Positions 15,673 through 23,894 of a DNA stretch of 64,000 nt are shown here, in pieces (within the stretch, counting starts at the first letter, position 1; each line of letters starts with the position of its first letter). Under the pieces are notes generated by a model. The model was not told where the DNA came from and did not search any database. It was given only the letters and a program-made list of their open reading frames with translations. Location of the stretch: assembly GCA_031286585.1 (NCBI GenBank), contig JAITUC010000019.1, forward strand, positions 310,001-374,000. The letters are read 5' to 3'. A program made the position numbers and the translations under genes. This stretch comes from Delftia acidovorans (lineage in GTDB: Bacteria; Pseudomonadota; Gammaproteobacteria; Burkholderiales; Burkholderiaceae_C).

Positions 15673-16674
15673 TCAACGGATCTTGATGACGACCTTGCCC
15701 TTGGCATGGCCGGCTTCGGCATACGCAAGGGCCTCGTTGGTGGACTCGAATGCGAAGACCTTGTCGACGACCGGGCGGATGGCGCCCGCTTCGATGAGGC
15801 GGGTGATCTCGCGCAGCTGGCCGCCGTTGGCCCGCATGAAGAGGAAGGAGTAGTCAATGCCACGGCCTCGCGCCCGGCGCCTGATGCCGGAGCTGAGCAG
15901 CCGCATCACCAGCCGCACGAATGCGGGCGCCGCGATGTTTCTGCCAAACGCGGGATCGGGCGGGCCGGAGATGGAGATCAGCTTCGCGCCGCCCTTGAGC
16001 ACGCGCAGGGATTTGCCAAGCGTCTTGCCGTCCTGGCTGTTGAGCACCACGTCGTAGTCGTGCAGGACGTCCTCGAAGTCCTGCGTGCGGTAGTCGATGA
16101 CGACATCCGCACCCAGGCTCCTGACCAGCTCGAAGTTGGCCGCGCTCGTCGTGGTGGCCACGGTGGCGCCCAGGTGCCTGGCCAGCTGGATGGCGAACGT
16201 GCCCACGCCGCCGGAGCCGGCCTGAATGAAGACCTTTTGCCCCTTCGACAGCTTTGCCGTCTCCACCAGTGCCTGCCAGGCCGTCAGGCCCACCAGGGGG
16301 ATGGAGGCCGCCTCTTCCATCGTGAGCCCCTGGGGTTTGGGCGCCAGCGACGACTCCTTGACCGGCACGAACTCCGCGAATGTGCCGATCCGGAAATCGT
16401 CCGTGCGTGCATAGACCTCGTCGCCCGGCTTGAACTGCCGCACGCGCGGGCCGACCTTGACCACCACGCCGGCCACGTCGTGGCCGAGGATCAGGGGCAG
16501 CCGATAGGGCAGGATGAGCTTGAACTGGCCATCCCTGATCTTGGAGTCCAGCTGGTTCACGCCTGCGGCATGGACCTGGACCAGAACCTCGTCTTCACGC
16601 AGTTCCGGTTCGGGAACGTCTGCCAGCCGCAATGCGCGCTTCGCTCCATAGCTTTCCAGAATGAATGCCTTCAT
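15673..16674 (-). CDS. Zinc-independent MDR NADP-dependent reductase (quinone-oxidoreductase-like)
   Basis: 333 residues of the medium-chain dehydrogenase/reductase superfamily. An N-terminal GroES-like domain (PLILGHDVAGVVVKVG near 63-78) and a Rossmann domain with QAGSGGVGTFAIQLARHLGA near 148-167 are clear. It lacks the catalytic zinc cysteine cluster, so it fits the quinone oxidoreductase/enone reductase branch using NADPH. It starts 12 bp from a perfect 18-bp palindrome (16686-16703) that carries the same core as the site at the TetR promoter, so TetR repression is likely. Neighbouring SDR and monooxygenase suggest detoxification of an aromatic or quinone-like compound. Confidence 0.9.
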   Translation of the reverse strand: MKAFILESYGAKRALRLADVPEPELREDEVLVQVHAAGVNQLDSKIRDGQFKLILPYRLPLILGHDVAGVVVKVGPRVRQFKPGDEVYARTDDFRIGTFAEFVPVKESSLAPKPQGLTMEEAASIPLVGLTAWQALVETAKLSKGQKVFIQAGSGGVGTFAIQLARHLGATVATTTSAANFELVRSLGADVVIDYRTQDFEDVLHDYDVVLNSQDGKTLGKSLRVLKGGAKLISISGPPDPAFGRNIAAPAFVRLVMRLLSSGIRRRARGRGIDYSFLFMRANGGQLREITRLIEAGAIRPVVDKVFAFESTNEALAYAEAGHAKGKVVIKIR

Positions 16675-16685
16675 GGCTTTCCTTT

Positions 16686-16703
16686 ATATGATGATCATCA
16701 TAT
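16686..16703. promoter_or_regulatory. Putative TetR operator O1 (perfect palindrome)
   Basis: ATATGATGATCATCATAT is a perfect 18-bp palindrome in the gap between the TetR gene and the MDR reductase. Its 14-bp core ATGATG-AT-CATCAT matches the second site at 17339-17352. Confidence 0.75.
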
Positions 16704-16746
16704 GTAACGACAAAAAAAACCAGGCACATGCACAGGGCATGCGCCA

Positions 16747-17340
16747 TCACTGGCCGGCCGGCGCCAGGTGCTTGAGTGCTGCCTCGCGCAGGCTGTCGGA
16801 CAGGGCCGGATCGTCCACCGCCCGTGCCAGCAGCAGGCTGCCGACCATGGTGGACAAGGTGACGAGCGCGCGCTCATGGGCGCCGGGCTGTCCCCAGTCC
16901 GGCGATTGGCGGGCGATGAGATCGACCATTTCCTTGATGTGGCCCGTGGCCACGCGGCGCACCTCAGGCGCCTGGCGCGAGGTCTCGGAACCCAGGGCCG
17001 CCAGGGGGCAGCCCACCTCGGCGCGCTGGACATGTTCCTTGGAAAGATAGGCGGCCAGCATGGCCTGCAGCACCATGCCTGGCGGCGCCTTGGCCACCAC
17101 GTCGGCGACGGCGGCACAGGACTCCGCGCAGGCCTTGCCCGCCGCTTCGGCCAGCATGGCGTCGCGCGAGGCGAAATGGGCGTAGAAGGCGCCGTGCGTC
17201 AAACCTGCCTCCTTCATGATGTCAGCCACCCCGGTGCCGGCATAGCCGCTGCGGCGGATGGCCCGGGCCGCCACGGACACGATGCGCTCATGCGTGGCCT
17301 CCTTGGCGGAAGCCCGGGCGCTGGAATTTGTTTTTCGCAT
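16747..17340 (-). CDS. TetR/AcrR-family transcriptional repressor
   Basis: 197 residues. The N-terminal helix-turn-helix is clear (TGVADIMKEAGLTHGAFYAHFASRDAM, about residues 33-58), and the effector domain carries GCPLAALGSE near 106, typical of the group with C-terminal domain TetR_C_16/YxaF-like that regulates quinone or flavonoid-responsive reductases. ATG 17340 is chosen; the operator at 17339-17352 overlaps it, implying tight autoregulation. The gene is followed by the MDR reductase and SDR genes and is divergent from the FAD monooxygenase. Confidence 0.9.
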   Translation of the reverse strand: MRKTNSSARASAKEATHERIVSVAARAIRRSGYAGTGVADIMKEAGLTHGAFYAHFASRDAMLAEAAGKACAESCAAVADVVAKAPPGMVLQAMLAAYLSKEHVQRAEVGCPLAALGSETSRQAPEVRRVATGHIKEMVDLIARQSPDWGQPGAHERALVTLSTMVGSLLLARAVDDPALSDSLREAALKHLAPAGQ

Positions 17341-17352
17341 GATGGCCATCAT
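17339..17352. promoter_or_regulatory. Putative TetR operator O2 in divergent promoter
   Basis: ATGATGGCCATCAT is a perfect 14-bp palindrome overlapping the TetR start codon and lying 55 bp upstream of the FAD monooxygenase. It differs from the O1 core only in the central two bases. Confidence 0.75.
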
Positions 17353-17407
17353 ACATTTTTTGCGCCATGCGCGCGCTGCAGATGGGACATCCGCCCGCAG
17401 CCATTGC

Positions 17408-18733
17408 ATGGACAATCCCGGCATGTCTGCTGCTGCTTCTCACCACAATCCATCCCGCCCCGTGCTCATTGCCGGCGGCGGCATCGGTGGCATGGCCACC
17501 GCCCTCACGCTGCACCAGATCGGCGTGCCCTGCATCGTGTTCGAGTCGGTGGCGCAGCTGCAGCCGCTGGGCGTGGGCATCAACCTGCAGCCGAACGCGG
17601 TGCGGGAACTGCATGACCTGGGTTTCGGCAACGATGTGCTGGACACCATCGGCCTGCAGGCGCGGGAATGGGCGCTGGTGGGCCGCAACGGCAACGAGGT
17701 GTATGCCGAGCCGCGCGGGCTGCAGGCGGGCTACCGCTGGCCGCAGTACGCGGTGCACCGGGGGCAGTTGCAGATGATGCTGCTCGATGCCGTCAGGCAA
17801 CGCCTGGGCGACGAGGCCGTGCAACTGGGCCGGCGCGTGACGGGCTACCGGCAGGATGCCGATGGCGTGACCGCGCTCATCGATACCCGCGATGGCGAGC
17901 GGCTGGAGGTGCAAGGCTCGCTGCTGGTGGCAGCCGATGGCCTGCATTCGGCCGTGCGCGCGCAGATGCACCCCGCACAGCCGCCCATCCAGTGGGGCGG
18001 CGCCATCATGTGGCGCGGCACCACGCCCGGGGTGCCGGTGCGCACCGGCGCGTCCTTCGTGGGCGTGGGCTCGCTGCGCCATCGCGTGGTGCTGTACCCC
18101 ATCACGCCACCGGACCCGGCAACGGGCCTGGCCACCATCAACTGGATTGCCGAGATCACGGTGGACAACGACGGCGGCTGGCAGCAGGGCGACTGGAACC
18201 GGCGCGTGGCACTGGAGGAATTCATCCACCACTTCGACGGCTGGGACTACGGCTGGCTGGACGTGCCGGCCATGCTGCGCGGCGCCACGGATGTCTTCGA
18301 GTACCCCATGATCGATCGCGACCCGGTGCCCACCTGGGTGGATGGCCGCGTGGCCTTGCTGGGCGATGCGGCGCATGTGATGTACCCCGTGGGCTCCAAC
18401 GGCGCCAGCCAGGCCATCGTGGACGCGCGCGTGCTGGGCGCTCAGTTGCTGGACCACGGCGTGGGCCCGCAGGCGCTGCGCGCCTATGACGACAGGCTGT
18501 GCAAGGACATCTCGGCGCTGGTGCTGCGCAACCGCGGGGCCGGCCCCTTCGGCCTGCTGGGGCTGGTGGACGAGCGCTGCGGCGGCGTCTTCGACCATAT
18601 CGACGAGGTGCTGCCGCGCGAGGAGCGCGAGGGCTTCATGGCCCGCTACAAGGCAGCGGCCGGCTATGCGATCGAGACGCTCAATGCCGCAGCCCCCACC
18701 ATCGCACCCGGTCGGCGCGTAGCCGGGGACTGA
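17408..18733 (+). CDS. PhzS-like class A FAD-dependent monooxygenase
   Basis: 441 residues (429 or 436 with later starts; ATG 17423 is equally likely). The N-terminal dinucleotide-binding GGGIGGMATALTLHQIG, the middle VAADGLHSAVRAQ (DG motif) and the C-terminal LLGDAAHVMYPVGSNGASQAI (GD motif) are all intact, so it is a PHBH-type flavin hydroxylase. Several stretches (PLGVGIN, EPRG, IMWRG, YPMIDRDPVP) closely recall PhzS of Pseudomonas aeruginosa, which hydroxylates a phenazine. No phenazine core genes are present here, so degradation or detoxification of an aromatic acid is more likely. Promoter shared with the divergent TetR gene. Confidence 0.9.
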   Translation: MDNPGMSAAASHHNPSRPVLIAGGGIGGMATALTLHQIGVPCIVFESVAQLQPLGVGINLQPNAVRELHDLGFGNDVLDTIGLQAREWALVGRNGNEVYAEPRGLQAGYRWPQYAVHRGQLQMMLLDAVRQRLGDEAVQLGRRVTGYRQDADGVTALIDTRDGERLEVQGSLLVAADGLHSAVRAQMHPAQPPIQWGGAIMWRGTTPGVPVRTGASFVGVGSLRHRVVLYPITPPDPATGLATINWIAEITVDNDGGWQQGDWNRRVALEEFIHHFDGWDYGWLDVPAMLRGATDVFEYPMIDRDPVPTWVDGRVALLGDAAHVMYPVGSNGASQAIVDARVLGAQLLDHGVGPQALRAYDDRLCKDISALVLRNRGAGPFGLLGLVDERCGGVFDHIDEVLPREEREGFMARYKAAAGYAIETLNAAAPTIAPGRRVAGD

Positions 18734-18832
18734 GCCCTTGTGCGGCGGCAAGCGCCGCGAGTCGCCATAATCGGCCCTTGCCCCTGGCAGCCATCCCCCA
18801 GATTTACATCACAGACCAAGCAGGAAGACCCC

Positions 18833-19735
18833 ATGCCGATCAAATCCGTTCTGAAATCCACCGTGGTGACGCTGGCGATCATGGGCAGCGGATCGCTTTT
18901 TGCGCAGGGCGCGCCCCTGAACGCAGCGGCGTTTGATGCCCTGGTGGCGCAGGGCCCCGTGGCCGATGCGGCCACCATCGCCTCCAGCACCTGGGCCAGC
19001 AAGATCAAGCAGACCGGCACGCTGCGCCTGGGCAGCACCCAGACCTCGAATCTGTTTTCCCTGCTCAACGAGAAGGACGGCAAGATCCGCGGCTTCGACG
19101 CAGGCCTGGCCCAGCTGCTCACGCGCTACATCCTGGGCGATGCGTCCAAGTACCAGTTCGCGCAGGTGACCTCGTCCACGCGCGAGCAGGTGCTCATCAA
19201 CAACCAGGCGGACATGGTGATTGCCACCTACTCCATCACCCCCGCCCGCGCCGAGAAGATCTCGTTTGCCGGCCCCTACTACACCTCGCAGGCCGGGGTG
19301 CTGGTCAAGGCAAGCAACAAGACCGTGCAGTCATACAACGATCTGGCGGGCAAGAAGGTGGCCACGCAGGCCGGCTCCACGGGCCCCGCGATCCTGGCGC
19401 AGCATGCGCCCAAGGCGGTCGTGCAGGAGTTCCAGACCCACCAGGAAGCGCTGGACTCCCTGCGCCAGGGCCGTGTGGACGCCTACGTGACCGACTACAC
19501 CCTGCTGCTCAACACCCTGAGCCTGGGCACTGGCGACGCACGGCTGGCAGGCGCGCCCTTTGGCGCCCAGGATTCCTACGGCATCGGCCTGCCCAAGGGC
19601 TCGGACGGCGTGGCCTTCATCAATGCCTTCCTGAAGAAAATCGAAGCCGATGGAACCTGGGCCAAGCTCTGGACCATTTCCATCGGGCAGCGCACCGGCA
19701 GCACGACCGTTCCCACGCCGCCTGCCCTGCCCTGA
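18833..19735 (+). CDS. Amino-acid-type ABC transporter substrate-binding protein
   Basis: 300 residues with an N-terminal signal peptide (VVTLAIMGSGSLFAQG, cleavage near residue 25) and a periplasmic binding protein family 3 domain: TLRLGSTQTSNLFSLL, GFDAGLAQLL, QVTSSTREQVLINNQADMVIATYSIT. The ligand is probably an amino acid or related small polar compound; the Arg/Asp signature of the alpha-amino-acid site is only partly readable. It starts the operon with two permeases after a 3-bp gap. It lies 99 bp after the FAD monooxygenase, so possible co-expression exists. Confidence 0.9.
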   Translation: MPIKSVLKSTVVTLAIMGSGSLFAQGAPLNAAAFDALVAQGPVADAATIASSTWASKIKQTGTLRLGSTQTSNLFSLLNEKDGKIRGFDAGLAQLLTRYILGDASKYQFAQVTSSTREQVLINNQADMVIATYSITPARAEKISFAGPYYTSQAGVLVKASNKTVQSYNDLAGKKVATQAGSTGPAILAQHAPKAVVQEFQTHQEALDSLRQGRVDAYVTDYTLLLNTLSLGTGDARLAGAPFGAQDSYGIGLPKGSDGVAFINAFLKKIEADGTWAKLWTISIGQRTGSTTVPTPPALP

Positions 19736-19738
19736 ACG

Positions 19739-20401
19739 ATGGGTGACATCTCCCGGCTCCTCACCGACCACGGGCCTGCCTTCTGGCAGGCCCTCTTGCT
19801 GACCTGGAAGCTCACCGCCCTCTCCTTCGTGCCCGGCGTTTTGCTGGGCGTGGTCGTGACGGTGCTCAGGCTTCTCCCGCTGCCGCCGCTGCGCTTCGTG
19901 CTGACCGCCTACGTCGAGATCTTCCGCAACATTCCCAGCGTGGCGCTGCTGATCTTCATCGTGTTCGCGCTGCCGGATCTCAACGTCGTGATCGACTATG
20001 AGCCCAGCGTGATCCTGGCACTGACCCTGGTCTGCTCCGCCTTCACGGCGGACTATCTGCGCGCGGGCATCAACACCATTGCCGGCAGCCAGATCGAGGC
20101 CGCGCTCAGCCTGGGCATGCGGCCCCTTCAGATCATCTCGGCCGTGGTGCTGCCGCAGGCGCTGCGCTCGGTGGTGCAGCCCATGACGTCGCTGCTCATT
20201 GCGCTGATGCTGTCCACCTCGCTGGCGTCCCAGGTGCCGCTTGCGGGCCGGGAGCTCACGGCGCTCGTGTCCAAGATCGCCAACGACTCCGCTGCCGGCA
20301 TGGCCGCGTTCGCCGTGGCCGCCGCCCTGTACGTGGCCACCGGATTGCTCATTGCCTGGGCGGGCGCCATCCTGGAAAAGAAGCTGCGGATACTGCGATG
20401 A
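19739..20401 (+). CDS. Amino-acid ABC transporter permease (HisM/HisQ type), subunit 1
   Basis: 220 residues, about five membrane spans. The cytoplasmic coupling loop (EAALSLGMRPLQIISAVVLPQALR, about 120-143) is the EAA motif of polar amino-acid permeases. It forms a heterodimer with the next gene, whose ATG overlaps this stop as ATGA. Classical family length. No ATPase gene follows, unlike most PAAT operons, so an ATPase must be supplied from elsewhere. Confidence 0.92.
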   Translation: MGDISRLLTDHGPAFWQALLLTWKLTALSFVPGVLLGVVVTVLRLLPLPPLRFVLTAYVEIFRNIPSVALLIFIVFALPDLNVVIDYEPSVILALTLVCSAFTADYLRAGINTIAGSQIEAALSLGMRPLQIISAVVLPQALRSVVQPMTSLLIALMLSTSLASQVPLAGRELTALVSKIANDSAAGMAAFAVAAALYVATGLLIAWAGAILEKKLRILR

Positions 20402-21198
20402 GCCGTTCTCTGGAAGACATTCTGTTTGGCGCGCCCAGCCCGCAGGCCAGGAAGACCACGCAGGTGGTCAGCCTGATCGCAGCGGCCGGGCTGCTTGCGC
20501 TGGCTGCAGGCATCGTGTGGCGCTTTCATTCCGCAGGCCAGCTCGAGGCCCGGTTCTGGGAATTCTTCGCCTGGCCCACCACCTGGGCCTTTCTGGCCAA
20601 AGGCCTGCTCGGCACGCTGGCATCCTCGGCCATGGCCGCCGTCATTGCGCTGAGCCTTGGGCTGGTGCTGCTGGCGGGGCGCCTGGCGCGGCCCCGCATC
20701 GTGCGCTGGCCCAGCATCGCCGTCATCGAATTCCTGCGCGGCACGCCTACGCTGCTGCTCATCTACGTGTGCTTTCTGGTGCTTCCCGCCGCCGGCATCA
20801 AGCTCGGCACGTACTGGATGCTGACCCTGCCCATAGGCCTGAGCACCGCCGCCGTGGTGGCCGAGGTCTACCGCGCGGGCGTGCTGGCCGTTCCTCGCGG
20901 CCAGACCGATGCCGCGCGAAGCCTGGGGCTGACCGAGGTCCAGGTCTTCCGGTTCGTCGTCTTCCCGCAGGCCCTGCGCTACATCGTCCCGGCCCTGGTC
21001 GCGCAACTGGTCATCGTGGTCAAGGACACCACCTTCGGCTACATCGTCACCTACGGCGAACTCATGCAGAACGCCAAGGTGCTCATCGCCAACTACCACG
21101 CGCTGGTGCCCGTGTACCTGGTGGTGGCGGTGCTGTACTGCCTCGTGAACTACGCGATATCGAGGGCCAGCAGGCGGCTGAACCGGCCGGTGCATTGA
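20398..21198 (+). CDS. Amino-acid ABC transporter permease, subunit 2
   Basis: 266 residues, with a longer N-terminal cytosolic lead than its partner. Membrane spans and the EAA coupling loop are clear: DAARSLGLTEVQVFRFVVFPQALRYIVP at about 173-200. Contains the conserved FLRGTPTLLLIY segment near 117. Translationally coupled to the first permease (ATGA). Ends the operon; the next gene on this strand begins 255 bp later and is unrelated. Confidence 0.92.
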   Translation: MSRSLEDILFGAPSPQARKTTQVVSLIAAAGLLALAAGIVWRFHSAGQLEARFWEFFAWPTTWAFLAKGLLGTLASSAMAAVIALSLGLVLLAGRLARPRIVRWPSIAVIEFLRGTPTLLLIYVCFLVLPAAGIKLGTYWMLTLPIGLSTAAVVAEVYRAGVLAVPRGQTDAARSLGLTEVQVFRFVVFPQALRYIVPALVAQLVIVVKDTTFGYIVTYGELMQNAKVLIANYHALVPVYLVVAVLYCLVNYAISRASRRLNRPVH

Positions 21199-21453
21199 GG
21201 TGGGCGGCGCCGGTCAACCGAAGGCGGTGCAAGTTGGCCCGGTGATTCAGGAGCAGGCCCCGGCACCGGCCAGCAGACGGGTCTGCGCCCGTCTCAACGT
21301 GCGGCAAAGTCCGCTGGACCGTTATCGAAAATCCGCCTCTGTGGCTGCGCGGCATGGCGCTGAACACCGTCCACGGCTATGCTCACGACCTTTACCGCTC
21401 CGCGGCCGGTGCCCGCCGGCTATCCAACGGACCTTGCCTGTTCAGGACCTCCC

Positions 21454-22137
21454 ATGCACATCGAACCCGGCGTCGTCAGCCCCGAGAAAATCGCCCTCAG
21501 TTATGTCACTGCCGCAGCGGCCTTCGGCCTGACGGCCTCCCTGGCACGGCAGAGCCTGCGCGACAACGGCGGCGCGCTCGCGCTGCTGGTGCGCAGTGTG
21601 ATCACCACCGCGCTGGTGTTCAGCTTCTTCGAGGTGTTTCCCCATGAGCCGGTGGGCGTATCCGAGGTCCACTTGATTCTGGGCTCGACCTTGCTGCTGA
21701 TGTTCGGCGCGGGCGCTGCGGCCATTGGCCTGGCCTGCGGCCTGCTGGTGCAGGGCCTGTTCTTTGCCCCCTTCGACCTGCCGCAATACGGCATGAACGT
21801 CACCACCTTGCTGGTGCCTCTGTATGCGGTGAGCCAGCTGGCGCGCCGGCTGATTCCGGCCGGCACGGCCTATGTGGACATCAGCTACCGGCAGGCCCTG
21901 GCCCTGTCCACCACCTACCAGGGCGGCATCGTGCTGTGGGTCGCCTTCTGGGCCATCTACGGCCACGGCGCCAGCCTGGCCACCATGACCGAGGTCGCGA
22001 GCTTCGGTGCCGCCTACATGTGCGTGGTGCTGGTGGAGCCCCTGGTGGACCTGGCCGTGCTGTGGCTGGCCAAGCGTCTGGCCGCCTTCACGCAAGGGCC
22101 GCTTTTCAATACCCGCCTGCACGCAGCGGCCCTCTGA
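21454..22137 (+). CDS. CbiM-like energy-coupling-factor transporter permease component
   Basis: 227 residues with five to seven hydrophobic segments. The N-terminus MHIEPGV matches the CbiM/NikM family (PF01891), where Met1-His2 at the mature N-terminus coordinates Co2+ or Ni2+, which decides ATG 21454 over upstream in-frame ATG 21379. The expected partners (CbiN, CbiQ, CbiO) are not adjacent, so this is a solitary S-component-like protein; cobalt/nickel or another substrate is unproven. I could not fit a cobalamin riboswitch in the 255 bp upstream. Confidence 0.75.
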   Translation: MHIEPGVVSPEKIALSYVTAAAAFGLTASLARQSLRDNGGALALLVRSVITTALVFSFFEVFPHEPVGVSEVHLILGSTLLLMFGAGAAAIGLACGLLVQGLFFAPFDLPQYGMNVTTLLVPLYAVSQLARRLIPAGTAYVDISYRQALALSTTYQGGIVLWVAFWAIYGHGASLATMTEVASFGAAYMCVVLVEPLVDLAVLWLAKRLAAFTQGPLFNTRLHAAAL

Positions 22138-22454
22138 CAGCCGGCTCCCCGGTCACCGCACCCTCGGTACTCCGATCTGGCTGGCTGTTCATGGCTCCAG
22201 CCGCATCCGCGCTGACCAGCCCCACGGCGGCTGCGTCACGACGATCAGGCCACGGGCTCCCATTCACGGGCAGCCCGATCCGTGATGTCCACCCAACGGA
22301 CAGCAGCGCAGCAAGGGCCTGAAGGCCCGCATCCTGCGACAATTCGGCCGCGCGCTCCGCTCCATTCCAATGCGACGGCCCCGACCTCCACCGCATTGCT
22401 CCTTGCATGGCAGCTATTGCCCGGGGCCTGCCTGCGCCGATATCTTCATCGTCC
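22138..22454. other. Intergenic stretch without recognised gene
   Basis: 317 bases between the CbiM-like gene and the GGDEF gene. A GGGCC-TGAA-GGCCC hairpin sits at 22315-22328 without a T-tract. Short open frames here lack conserved features or good ribosome sites. I see nothing else. Confidence 0.6.
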
Positions 22455-23618
22455 ATGGTTCTCGATCCCTTCACCCTGCTCGTTCTCACCACGGCCATGG
22501 CCGCCGCCTCGGCGCTGTATCTGGCTGCGGAATGGGGCAGCGTGCGCGAACGCTCGCTGCTGCTCTGGAGCGGGGGATTTGCCATCATCGCCGTGGGCTG
22601 TGTGCTGGCGCTGCTGCGCTCCGGCGGCCATGTGCTGCTGGGCATCTGGTTTCCCAACGGCTTGCTGATCTGCGCGCATTGGCTGTTCCTGGCCGGCGTC
22701 GCCGCGTTCACGCACACCCGGCTGCCGCGCTCGTGGTGGCTGGTGGCCCTCGTCTGGCTGGCAATGCTGTTTCTGCCCAGCGGGCCGTGGTGGTCCCGGG
22801 CCATGCTGGGCATGCAGTCGCTGCTGATCGCCGTCATCAGCCTGCGCGCCGGACTGCTTCTGCGCCCGCAGGGCGGCACGCCGGGCGTGGGCGCGGCGCA
22901 GTTGCGCTGCGTTTTGCTGGCCCACGGCCTGTTCTATTTCACCAAGGCCGCCTCGGCCGTGGCGCTGGACAGCTTCATCAACCTGGCCCATTTCCACGGC
23001 ACGGTGATCCTGGTCTCGCTGGTGGAAGGCGTGATGGCGATCATGCTGCTCGCCATGTCCATGACCGGCACGGAGCGCCATCGCCGCGAGGAACGCATCG
23101 CGCAGATTGCCGCACGCGACCCGCTCACCTCACTGGACAACCGCCGCGCGCTCTATCTGCGCGCACCCCAGTTGCTGGAGCAGGCCTCGCCGGCCAGCCC
23201 CTGCGCCCTGCTGCTGATCGATATCGACCACTTCAAGCAGGTCAACGACCTGCACGGCCACGATGCCGGCGACCGCCTGCTGCTGACCCTGAGCGACCTC
23301 ATCCGCAGCGCGCTGCCGCGCGGCGCACTGGCCGCACGGCTGGGCGGGGACGAGTTCGTGATCGTGCTGCGCGGCGTGGGCCATGCGGCCGCGCAGGCGC
23401 TGGGCCAGGAATTGCGCGAGGCCTTCGCGCAGCAGGCACGCGCCATGTTCGAGACGCCGGAGCCGGTGTCGCTGAGCATCGGTGCCACCCTGTTCGACCA
23501 GCCCGGAGTTGAGCTGTCCCACTGGCTCAAGCAGGCCGACGAAGCACTCTATACCTCCAAACGCAAGGGACGGGACCGGATGGAACTGGTCCCGCTGGCG
23601 CCCGGGCGGCCGCACTGA
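22455..23618 (+). CDS. Membrane-bound diguanylate cyclase (GGDEF)
   Basis: 387 residues. The first ~200 carry six or seven hydrophobic spans (a 7TM-like sensor region), followed by a GGDEF domain: RDPLTSLDNRRALYLR, LLIDIDHFKQVNDLHGHDAGD and RLGGDEFVIVL. All catalytic elements are intact, so it should make c-di-GMP from GTP. The inhibitory RxxD site upstream of GGDEF is absent (PRGA), so feedback inhibition is unlikely. The start is ATG 22455; ATG 22407 is in frame but adds a non-conserved lead. Isolated gene; sensed signal unknown. Confidence 0.92.
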   Translation: MVLDPFTLLVLTTAMAAASALYLAAEWGSVRERSLLLWSGGFAIIAVGCVLALLRSGGHVLLGIWFPNGLLICAHWLFLAGVAAFTHTRLPRSWWLVALVWLAMLFLPSGPWWSRAMLGMQSLLIAVISLRAGLLLRPQGGTPGVGAAQLRCVLLAHGLFYFTKAASAVALDSFINLAHFHGTVILVSLVEGVMAIMLLAMSMTGTERHRREERIAQIAARDPLTSLDNRRALYLRAPQLLEQASPASPCALLLIDIDHFKQVNDLHGHDAGDRLLLTLSDLIRSALPRGALAARLGGDEFVIVLRGVGHAAAQALGQELREAFAQQARAMFETPEPVSLSIGATLFDQPGVELSHWLKQADEALYTSKRKGRDRMELVPLAPGRPH

Positions 23619-23894
23619 GGGTGCCAAGGGTACCCTGGCCTTGGGCGGGCATCTCGCCTGCCGCCTGTTGCCCATCCTGACCTGGCACAAGCCAGGCCCG
23701 GCACGCCTCACACCAGCTCTTCATCCTGCAGGCCATGGATATCCCGCAATCGGCGTGCCTGCTGCGCGTGCGCCCCCTGCAAAAATCGGGCGCCGTCCAC
23801 CACGCCCGGCAGGGTTGCCCTGTCACACCCATGAAACATGGGCTGCAGAGAATGCCGGACTTTGTCAATCAAAGCGCCCCGCGCAACACGAAGA

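Noticed and set aside
21199..21453. Possible cobalamin riboswitch ahead of the CbiM-like gene
   Set aside because: No recognisable B12 box or GCCACTG core; only loosely similar GC-rich sequence.
23600..23660. CCAAGG...CCTTGG hairpin after the GGDEF gene
   Set aside because: No T-tract; I could not support a terminator or regulatory role.
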